From: Dictyobacter aurantiacus | Lineage (GTDB): Bacteria > Chloroflexota > Ktedonobacteria > Ktedonobacterales > Ktedonobacteraceae | Length of the DNA stretch: 64,000 nt | Direction: 5' to 3' | Assembly: GCF_003967515.1 (NCBI RefSeq) | Contig: NZ_BIFQ01000001.1 | Coordinates: forward strand, 1,736,001 to 1,800,000 | Shown: in pieces, positions 10,112 through 17,444 of the stretch | Layout: each line of letters begins with the position of its first letter | Numbering within the stretch: the stretch's first letter is position 1 | Notes under the pieces: model-generated | Told to the model about the DNA's origin: nothing | The model's database searches: none | What the model saw: only the letters and a program-made list of their open reading frames with translations | Translations under genes and position numbers: made by a program

Positions 10112-10268
10112 ACATCATCCTTGTGTTAGCGCAGTGGTAGCCTCTGCCTTCAATATATAGATAAATCTAAATATTTACTCTGCCACTGTGAAACAAAAAT
10201 ATAGTCGTCTCTGCTCCTCTTCATATACCAGAGAAAGCTTTACATCTGCGTTCTTCTATCTTATCTTT

Positions 10269-10475
10269 GAGAATGTGTCTGACTTCCGCCACCATGGGGC
10301 ATGTAAGCGCCCCCACACGGGCGTCCGCTGCGCGGCCGCACCGGTTTTGGTTGTTAGTGCACCAGGGGCGCGGATGCGCCCCTGGTGCACTAACAACCAA
10401 TGGACTCTTGAGCACCGCAGGGGCAAAACCTCATGCAGGCCGCAGGCCATCATCATGAGAGTCAGACACGCTCTG
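10269..10475 (+). repeat. Three-hairpin element with inverted ends (MITE-like), copy C
   Basis: The ends carry a 10-bp perfect inverted repeat (GTGTCTGACT near 10275; AGTCAGACAC near 10460) with partial extension. Inside are a left hairpin (GCGTCCGC..GCGGCCGC, one mismatch), a central hairpin with 25-bp perfect arms (10347-10371, 10376-10400, loop GGAT), and the right box 'TGAGCACCGCAGGGGC'. It is joined directly to copy D. Confidence 0.85.
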
Positions 10476-10680
10476 AGAGTGTGTCTGACTTCCGCCACCA
10501 TGGGGGCACGTAAGCGCCCCCGCACGGGCGTCCGCATACGCGGCCGCATCGATTTTTGTTGGTGCATGAGGTGCACAGATGCGCACCTCATGCACCAACA
10601 AAAAACTGGCTCGTGAGCACTGTAGGTGCGAAAGCTCAGGTGAGCCGCAGGCGATGATCATGAATGTCGAACACGTTATG
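10475..10680 (+). repeat. Three-hairpin element, copy D, tandem with copy C
   Basis: It begins 'GTGTCTGACTTCCGCCACC' exactly like copy C, with the same left box. The central hairpin has a different 22-bp stem (10553-10574, 10583-10604, 8-nt loop). The right box is 'GTGAGCACTGTAGGTGC', with GCACT/GGTGC pairing kept through a wobble. The right end (GAACACGTT) is a degraded copy of the inverted terminus. Confidence 0.8.
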
Positions 10681-11087
10681 AATGAGAGAACGGCAGATCC
10701 AGATACATTTAGAGGCCGCCAGTTTTATCCCTCTAGCTCCCCCATGCTCTGGGTTTCCTGGTTTTCAGGCATCCGCATCGTGCATCATAAATAGGGTACC
10801 GAATTACCTATCTCAACGAACCTGTTGATACACGTTAACACAACCCCCTATTTGGGGGGTATGGTAGCAAAAGCTTCTTATATTTTGCTATTCAATTACT
10901 TATTTTTACTGGTGGTTTTTTAGTCCTTAATAACAAGAATATACTGCTATGTGACGCGTCCTTGCAAATTACGCGCGAATAGATAAGAAAGCTCTCCTAT
11001 GAGTGGGCTGCCAGGCAGTTTTTTTCTCTATAGAGATTGTTTTGTGTCTGCGACCCCAGACGCGAACGCATTCGGCGCTCGTAGAGG
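10681..11087. other. AT-rich spacer between the PBP paralogues
   Basis: About 400 bp without a credible gene. I see AT-rich sequence with a short G run (near 10854) but no recognisable RNA, promoter pair or repeat beyond the flanking hairpin elements. Confidence 0.4.
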
Positions 11088-11144
11088 TTTAATGTGGTGA
11101 TGCAGAACCGGTGCTCCGCACCGGTTCTGCATCACCACATTAAA
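11088..11144 (+). repeat. Long perfect hairpin H
   Basis: 27-bp perfect arms (11088-11114, 11118-11144) with loop TCC, 61 bp past the stop codon of the minus-strand PBP gene. It could end that transcript, but no real T run follows. It lacks the flanking boxes of the larger elements. Confidence 0.85.
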
Positions 11145-11205
11145 GAGGGTGGCACGTCATTCCCTGGTGTGCCAGGGGTGTGAAGATTTTATGGTGATAT
11201 ATGGT

Positions 11206-14031
11206 TCAGGGATATTGGAGGGAGAGGGCCCAGTCGGGAGTTGAGGGCTGGCCGTCGGTGATGGACGGCTGGTTGAGTAGTTCAAGGCCAGGCGGGATTG
11301 GGAAGGTCCATTGAGGATGGGCGGAGAAGCGGAAGTGATAGTCGGGTCCACAGGCGATCTGGTCGGGGCTGACAAAGGCGTTAGTGTAGGGGGGATGCTC
11401 GTTGCAGCGTCCCAGTACGCGTTCCATGACGCTGTGCCAGATGGGACCGGCTCCGGTAATGCCGATGACGTCTCTCATCTTTTCGTTGTTGGCGTTGCCG
11501 ACCCAGACGCCGACAACAACGTCTGGCGTGTAACCAATGGTCCAGTTGTCGCGAAAATCGTCGGTGGTGCCCGTTTTGGCCGCGACCTGTCGACTACAGT
11601 TGAAGCGCGAGTAGGCGCAATTGGCGTCCATATCGGCAAAGGACAGGTCGTGGTCAGAACCAAATTCATAGGCGCGCGAGGGCTCGTCAGCCAGTACCGA
11701 GGTCATCATGTAGGAGACCTGCGGTGAGAATACACGGCCAGCCGCCGGTCTGCTCTCATCGTAGTGATAGAGGTTATGACCAAAGTTATCCCAGATATCC
11801 AGTACGCTCTGTGGTGGGACACGCACACCTTGATTGGCGAAGGTCTGATAGGCGTCCACCATCTGCAGCGGTGAGACATCCTTTGAACCCAGGGCCCACG
11901 CCAGGCCGGTATTGGCTTGTGTGGTAATACCAAGACGGCGCGTGGTGGTCAACACCTGGTTTGCACCGGCGAACTGCATAGCCTTAATGGCCGGGATATT
12001 ATAGGAATTGGCGGTACCTATGCGCACGGACACCGGTCGATTTGTATAGGTATGCCCGTAATCATAGGGGGCATAGATGGTTGAATGCCTGGAAAACACA
12101 TCCTTATCGGTGCGCGGCATTGTCGCACCCGGAGGGGCCCCGTTAGGAAAAAAGGTGCGGTTGTCCATCAGCAGCACGCCAGGATTCCAGCCCATCTGGA
12201 AGGCAGTAGCATATTCAAAGGGCTTGAAGGTTGAGCCAGGCGGACGTGAACTGACGGCGGCATTAAACTGACCACCCACGCGTGGGTCCATAGAATTATA
12301 GTTAGCGCTTCCGTTCATGGCCAGGATCTCGCCAGTCTTTGCGTCCATCACCACCACCGCCGCCGAGTGCAGATTGTTATAGTTACTGAGCGTCGCATAG
12401 TAGCCGCGTAGCTTCTGGTAATCGGGCTGATTGATATGTCGGTCTACCGCCCGCTCCACATATTCCTGCAAATTCACATCGATGGTGGTACGAATATTGA
12501 AGCCGGCCTTCTGAAAGAGATCATAGCCCTCGGCGGCATCGCCATCTCCCAGCGCGGTCGAAACCTGGTTGATAACCCAATCCACGAAGTGAGGGGCGTG
12601 CTTGAAGCGCGTAGGGCTTCTGAAGGTGTGGCGCTCCATCAGCCGCTGCGCCTGCCTGGCGATAGCGGGTGTAATAGGACCCAGACCATCCACGACGCTA
12701 TGCAGCGCCATCATCTGCTGCAACACCAGGCCCTGACGGTAGATAGCACGTTGTTTGGCATCGGGTCCGCTGGTCGGATCATTATAGAACGGCTGATTGG
12801 GCATGCCGGCCAACAGAGAGGCGCGGGCCAGCCCCAGCAAGGGATCATTTCTACCGGTTGCCTGATTATAGTTCAGTCTGGAGATGCCAGGGATGCACTT
12901 CTGGTTAGTGTGGCAGGTTGACTGCAGACCAAAAAAATCTTCGGTCGCCACCTCGACACCATAGGTTTGTCCTTCAAAAGGGGCGATATTAAAATACATC
13001 TCAAGGATCTTGCTTTTGGAATACTGCTGCGTCAGTCCGATGGCCATAGCCGCCTCGGTAATCTTGCGTCCCAGGGCATATTCGCGCTGATTGGACAGAT
13101 TCTTGATTACCTGCTGCGTTAACGTGCTGGCTCCTCCATACTGTCTGGCCGCCGCACGAATGATGGCCGATGGCTCGATACCCGCGTTGGTCCAGAAGGT
13201 CTTATCCTCGATAGCGACCAGGGCATCCTGCATAACGCGCGGGATGTCATCATATCTAATGGCGATACGCCGGCCACCCTGCCTTGAGTTCTGATCATAG
13301 GCCTCAAATAAAAGTACATTGTTGCGATCATAGATACGTGTGCTCTGGGCGATGTGAGCGTTAGCCAGTTCCTCTACGCGCGGCAATTGCTGCTCATAGT
13401 AACCATAGCTATAGGTAGTGCCGGCCACACAGATCAGACCTAGCACAGACATTAGAGCCATGGTAAGCACCGCCCAGAGTTGACGTGGAGCTTGCTGCCA
13501 GCGCGCACGCCGCTGCCTCATCTGCATAGCGATGCGCAGGGTGCGTGATCGGCGCCAGGGAGTCCTCTTCGCGGGTTGCGGCGTCTGCGGTTCCGCTTCA
13601 ACTGGAGGAGGATTTAAGCCATGATAGCGTTCCATATACGGCGCGGGAGGAAGTATCTTGTGGCCGGCGACCGCCGCCACTTTACCAGACCAGTGGCGTA
13701 CCATATTCATAGTATGGATCAGTAGTCCCGGTGAGCGCAGTAACTGTCCACGTCCAGGCATGCCTGTAGATTCGCCAACCGAGGAAACAGGAAGGCGTAG
13801 CTGACCACGCGAATAAAGAGGAGAGGCATTGGAGAGATGGGCAGATCTTTGCGCAGGTGGGAGCGGTAAAACAGGATGGTCAAGTTGATCGGTTGCTGAA
13901 AGCGAAGATGGCTGTGACGCCGAAGACTGTTGTTGTCGATAAGTGCTTAAAAGCCCTCCTGTTTTGGGTGGCGCACCATCTCCGATGCGTGGCTGCTGAC
14001 CCTTAGCTTGCTGATCCAGGTTATTACTCAT
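11206..14031 (-). CDS. Class A penicillin-binding protein, paralogue 2
   Basis: A 941-residue GT51/transpeptidase with the same order as its neighbour: disordered cytoplasmic tail containing 'VRHWSGKVAAVAGHK' (~111-125), a membrane helix (~185-207), GT51 motifs 'IEDKTFW' and 'GGASTLTQQVIK', then GSTFKPF (SxxK), SYN (SxN) and KTGT. The start at 14029-14031 is chosen over an upstream in-frame start because AGGGAGG lies about 10 nt before it and 'MSNNLDQ' aligns with the paralogue's 'MSDNWNP'. Both tails share 'PKTGGLLS' near residue 23. This is an ancient tandem duplication with the catalytic domains kept and most of the tail diverged. Confidence 0.96.
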   Translation of the reverse strand: MSNNLDQQAKGQQPRIGDGAPPKTGGLLSTYRQQQSSASQPSSLSATDQLDHPVLPLPPAQRSAHLSNASPLYSRGQLRLPVSSVGESTGMPGRGQLLRSPGLLIHTMNMVRHWSGKVAAVAGHKILPPAPYMERYHGLNPPPVEAEPQTPQPAKRTPWRRSRTLRIAMQMRQRRARWQQAPRQLWAVLTMALMSVLGLICVAGTTYSYGYYEQQLPRVEELANAHIAQSTRIYDRNNVLLFEAYDQNSRQGGRRIAIRYDDIPRVMQDALVAIEDKTFWTNAGIEPSAIIRAAARQYGGASTLTQQVIKNLSNQREYALGRKITEAAMAIGLTQQYSKSKILEMYFNIAPFEGQTYGVEVATEDFFGLQSTCHTNQKCIPGISRLNYNQATGRNDPLLGLARASLLAGMPNQPFYNDPTSGPDAKQRAIYRQGLVLQQMMALHSVVDGLGPITPAIARQAQRLMERHTFRSPTRFKHAPHFVDWVINQVSTALGDGDAAEGYDLFQKAGFNIRTTIDVNLQEYVERAVDRHINQPDYQKLRGYYATLSNYNNLHSAAVVVMDAKTGEILAMNGSANYNSMDPRVGGQFNAAVSSRPPGSTFKPFEYATAFQMGWNPGVLLMDNRTFFPNGAPPGATMPRTDKDVFSRHSTIYAPYDYGHTYTNRPVSVRIGTANSYNIPAIKAMQFAGANQVLTTTRRLGITTQANTGLAWALGSKDVSPLQMVDAYQTFANQGVRVPPQSVLDIWDNFGHNLYHYDESRPAAGRVFSPQVSYMMTSVLADEPSRAYEFGSDHDLSFADMDANCAYSRFNCSRQVAAKTGTTDDFRDNWTIGYTPDVVVGVWVGNANNEKMRDVIGITGAGPIWHSVMERVLGRCNEHPPYTNAFVSPDQIACGPDYHFRFSAHPQWTFPIPPGLELLNQPSITDGQPSTPDWALSLQYP

Positions 14032-14168
14032 ATATTCAATCGCCTCCCTTCCACATCTGTCCCCGTGTCGGCTGCATGCGTTACCGGAGAAACACAAACT
14101 CAACCTCATTTATACTTAACGAACGAACACGACACAGATTAACAATAGAGGAAACCGATTAACGGCAA

Positions 14169-14236
14169 TTGGAGGGAGGATGTTTCAGTGGTGATGCTGC
14201 CGCGGCAGCATCACCACTGAAACATCCTCCCTCCAA
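14169..14236 (+). repeat. Long perfect hairpin I between divergent genes
   Basis: 34-bp perfect arms (14169-14202, 14203-14236) with no loop bases, centred on TGCCGCGGCA. It lies between the divergent starts of the PBP (minus) and peptidase (plus) genes, where a terminator is not expected. Confidence 0.9.
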
Positions 14237-14357
14237 CTATCAAAATCCGGAGTGATAACCATGCGTACTATATAGATGAGCAAATCACGGTATTTTTGTG
14301 CTTGATCAGATATAATAAGGATTGATGTTCGCGAATTGCCACGAGGAGTTTGAATAT

Positions 14358-15914
14358 ATGCGCTGGAATGCCATGCGGCGTAGTGGGCGCCTTTTTATTT
14401 ATCTATCAATCATGATTCTTATATCGATAAATTTACCTTCTCACGCCTATGCAGCTGTAGCGGACGACCCTATTACCGTCAATTCAGAGACCGCCACCCT
14501 CAACTTCCCAAAGGCGATGGACTTCCAGTTGGACACGCAGGATAGCGCCAGCCCAATCGAGATCGCCACACTCACAATCAAGTTCAATTATATGCGGGTC
14601 TCAGAGGTTCATCCAATTACGCAGACCCCGGCTAACCATCTCTCCTTTCAATGGCATGAAAACCTCGACGCACAACATTTTATGCCGGTTGGAACCATTA
14701 TCAACTATACCTGGGATATCTCAGATAGCGCCGGACATAGTTATAAGACACCTCCCAAATCGCTGCAGATCACTGATACGCGCTTCCAGTGGCAACATCT
14801 CTCACAGGGGCTCTACCAGGTCAACTGGTACGACCGGCCCACCTCCTTCGGACAGCTCTTACTCAACCAGACGGGCGATAGTTTAAAACGCATCTATGCA
14901 AATCTAGGGGTGCAACTACATCAATCGATCAACCTGTGGGTCTACGAGAACAGCGACGACTTCCACAGCTCGCTCCCCCCCGACTCGGCGGAATGGGTTG
15001 GAGGCGTAGCCTTCTTCGAGATCAATCAGGCCTCTGTCACCGTCCAGGGAGCAGACGATACAACGCTGAACAGGGACCTCCCGCATGAGTTGACGCACCT
15101 GGTCCTGCACCAGACCGCCCAGGTCACGATTCCCACCTGGTTTGATGAAGGGCTGGCCGTCTACAATCAAGCCTACCATGAAGGGGATATGCAGAACCAG
15201 TTCAAGACTCAGCTAACCAAACACAGCCTGATCCCCCTCTATCAGATCGATCGCTCTTTCCCACGCGACGCTCAAAAAGCCTACCAGGCCTATTCACAGA
15301 GCTGGCAGCTCCTGGATTATATGTATAAAACCTTTGGGGTGAAAAAGATGAACGCCCTGATACAAAGCACAGGGAACAGCGATGAGCCATTTGACACAGA
15401 CCAGAAACAGGCGCTAGGTGTAGACTCGGATCACCTGGAGAATCAGTGGCATCTTCACCTCAATCAGCCGGCAACCCTGAGCGGTGCAGACCAGACTCAG
15501 CAACAGGCCACTCAGACGACCACAGATAATAAACCAGCGGCAGCGACGAGCGATTCATCCGATGCGTATCTGACTGTGGCAGGTTCGCTCTTGATCAGCA
15601 TTCCGCTGGTCAGTGGCGTACTACTACTCATCTTCCTCTTCTATAGCCGGCGCAAAGCCAGAGCACAGGCAGCTATAATTCCACAACCAGCCTATAACTA
15701 CATGCCACCGGCAGGAAATTACCATCCTGGCAGCAGTCCTGCCGGACACTACGCGAACCCGGCGACCTATAGGCCCGCCGGACACTATGATGAAGTCGCC
15801 GGTCAGCCACCCACTATGGCCAATAATGTACCACCCGCGTATACAGCCTACCCTCCCTATCCATGGGGAGACCCAACTAGCGCGGGAGCCAGACCACCAG
15901 AGATAAAGGAGTAA
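14358..15914 (+). CDS. Membrane-anchored MA-family zinc metallopeptidase
   Basis: 518 residues from the ATG at 14358, which follows ACGAGGAG; an earlier in-frame ATG lacks a comparable site. An N-terminal signal segment ('LFIYLSIMILISINLPS') is followed by an extracellular region and the gluzincin motif HELTHLVLH with downstream 'FDEGLAVY', i.e. HExxH plus the third Glu ligand, as in peptidase MA-like families. A C-terminal helix ('LLISIPLVSGVLLLIFLFY') and a Pro/Tyr-rich cytoplasmic tail give a type I membrane topology. The substrate is unknown. dprA follows after 8 bp, so the two are probably co-transcribed. Confidence 0.85.
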   Translation: MRWNAMRRSGRLFIYLSIMILISINLPSHAYAAVADDPITVNSETATLNFPKAMDFQLDTQDSASPIEIATLTIKFNYMRVSEVHPITQTPANHLSFQWHENLDAQHFMPVGTIINYTWDISDSAGHSYKTPPKSLQITDTRFQWQHLSQGLYQVNWYDRPTSFGQLLLNQTGDSLKRIYANLGVQLHQSINLWVYENSDDFHSSLPPDSAEWVGGVAFFEINQASVTVQGADDTTLNRDLPHELTHLVLHQTAQVTIPTWFDEGLAVYNQAYHEGDMQNQFKTQLTKHSLIPLYQIDRSFPRDAQKAYQAYSQSWQLLDYMYKTFGVKKMNALIQSTGNSDEPFDTDQKQALGVDSDHLENQWHLHLNQPATLSGADQTQQQATQTTTDNKPAAATSDSSDAYLTVAGSLLISIPLVSGVLLLIFLFYSRRKARAQAAIIPQPAYNYMPPAGNYHPGSSPAGHYANPATYRPAGHYDEVAGQPPTMANNVPPAYTAYPPYPWGDPTSAGARPPEIKE

Positions 15915-15922
15915 AAAGCATC

Positions 15923-17089
15923 ATGGGCAAGAAGCAGCGGCGGATGGAAGTGTTTGATGCCCGGGCCCGATATTATCCTTCGGCTAAACTCACTTTAGAA
16001 GAACTCTCGTACTGGATCGCCTTTAGTCGCGTGATGGGCATTGGCCCGGTACGCTTTCAACTCTTACTGGACCACTTTCAGGAAGACGTTGCCAGCGCCT
16101 GGCACGCTCCATCTTATGAGCTCACCCGGATCGGTCTTGACCAGCGCACCGTTGACAGCTTTATCAGTCAACGTGCCAACATCGATCCGGCCCACGAGTT
16201 GAAGCGCCTGGACAGGTTGCGCATCCAGGTCATTACCTGGAAAGATGCCTGTTACCCACCGCTCCTGCGCAAAATAGATTATGCTCCCCCGGTTTTGTAT
16301 GCCTGTGGTCAGTTGACCGAAGATGATCTACACTACAGCATCGGTATTGTGGGGACGCGCAAGATGAGCAGCTATGGACGACAGGTAACAGAGCATTTCA
16401 CCAAAGAACTGGTAAAGGGGAAGATCACCATCGTCAGCGGACTGGCGCTGGGCGTAGACACGGTGGCGCACAACACCGCGCTTGATAATGGAGGACGCAC
16501 CATCGCTGTGCTGGCCTGTGGCCTGGACACCATCTATCCTCCCTCGAACTATCATCTGGCCAAACATATCGTCGACTCAGGCCAGGGGGTATTGTTAAGC
16601 TCATTTCCCCTGGGTATCAAACCCGAGGCCGGCAACTTCCCGGCGCGCAACCACATCATCTCGGGTCTCTCACTGGGCATCCTGGTCACCGAGGCGCCCC
16701 CTAAAAGTGGGGCGCTCATCACGGCCAACTCGGCCCTGGTCCAGGGGCGCGAGGTCTACGCAGTCCCCAGCAGCATCTTTTCGAACAGCGGCGCCGGGGT
16801 CAACAAGCTCATCCGTGATGGCGCTCACCCCGTGACCGAGGTGAGCGATATCCTGGAGCATCTCAACATCCATACCGTTCCGCTGCCAGATACCAGCGTC
16901 CTGCGCGAGCCAGAGAACGAAGAGGAACGGCTGGTACTGGCCCTGTTGAGCCGCGAACCCCGGCATATCGACGACCTGATCCGCGACACAGAACTGGCAC
17001 CCAACATCGTCACATCCACCCTGACCATCCTTGAACTGGACGGCCTCGTCAAACAGGTAGGTAGCATGCAGTACGTGCGCTGCACCTAG
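15923..17089 (+). CDS. dprA: DNA-processing protein DprA
   Basis: Loads RecA onto incoming single-stranded DNA in natural transformation. 388 residues: an N-terminal helix-hairpin-helix/SAM-like part ('SRVMGIGPVRFQLLLDHF'), the Rossmann DprA core with 'GIVGTRKMSSYGRQ', 'VSGLALGVDTVAHNTAL', 'VLACGLDTIYPPSN' and 'FPARNHIISGLSLG', and a C-terminal winged helix (~320-388, 'IDDLIRDTELAPNIVTSTL'). The start lies 8 bp after the metallopeptidase stop. Domains are complete. No com genes lie nearby, so context neither supports nor excludes competence. Confidence 0.96.
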   Translation: MGKKQRRMEVFDARARYYPSAKLTLEELSYWIAFSRVMGIGPVRFQLLLDHFQEDVASAWHAPSYELTRIGLDQRTVDSFISQRANIDPAHELKRLDRLRIQVITWKDACYPPLLRKIDYAPPVLYACGQLTEDDLHYSIGIVGTRKMSSYGRQVTEHFTKELVKGKITIVSGLALGVDTVAHNTALDNGGRTIAVLACGLDTIYPPSNYHLAKHIVDSGQGVLLSSFPLGIKPEAGNFPARNHIISGLSLGILVTEAPPKSGALITANSALVQGREVYAVPSSIFSNSGAGVNKLIRDGAHPVTEVSDILEHLNIHTVPLPDTSVLREPENEEERLVLALLSREPRHIDDLIRDTELAPNIVTSTLTILELDGLVKQVGSMQYVRCT

Positions 17090-17114
17090 CAGGTGTCTAC
17101 ACTCCTCTTTTTAG

Positions 17115-17263
17115 GACGCGTGAACGCCTCCGCACGCGCGTCCGCATTGATTTTATAATTTGTGCATGGAGTGCGCTTTCGCGCACTCCATGCACAAATT
17201 ATAATGGGCTGATAGGTACCCTTTTGCGCACTCCATGTGCAAATTATAATGGGCTGATGGGTA
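17115..17263 (+). repeat. Intergenic hairpin element, copy E, with a duplicated half-stem
   Basis: The left box 'AACGCCTCCGCACGCGCGTCCGC' region (17122-17145) is related to the other copies. The central hairpin has 24-bp perfect arms (17153-17176, 17181-17204; loop TTTC). The right arm plus trailer (17181-17218) is repeated at 17226-17263 with few changes, leaving a spare half-stem that could compete for the left arm. Confidence 0.8.
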
Positions 17264-17444
17264 TCCTGGCGACGTATAATACACATATATTACAAGCTCA
17301 TCTATTGGGGGAGCTCATACATATATATGCCCATACCGTGGACAACAATATGGTAAGCTTAATATAAAGAAGAGCATTGCCAGCTCACATAATGGCAACA
17401 TAAAAAACGTCACCAATCACGCGTTACAAAAATATGAGGATACC

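Noticed and set aside
10269..10680. Possible CRISPR array because of adjacent repeats
   Set aside because: There are two units of about 200 bp with internal hairpins, not short direct repeats with uniform spacers, and no cas genes lie nearby.
10188..10794. Overlapping short frames with sequences such as GVRIRGR and VGALTCP on both strands
   Set aside because: They arise from the structured repeats C and D; the same peptides appear wherever the repeat boxes occur, without ribosome binding sites or codon bias.
14169..14236. Hairpin I as an intrinsic terminator
   Set aside because: It lies between divergent gene starts with no T run on either side.
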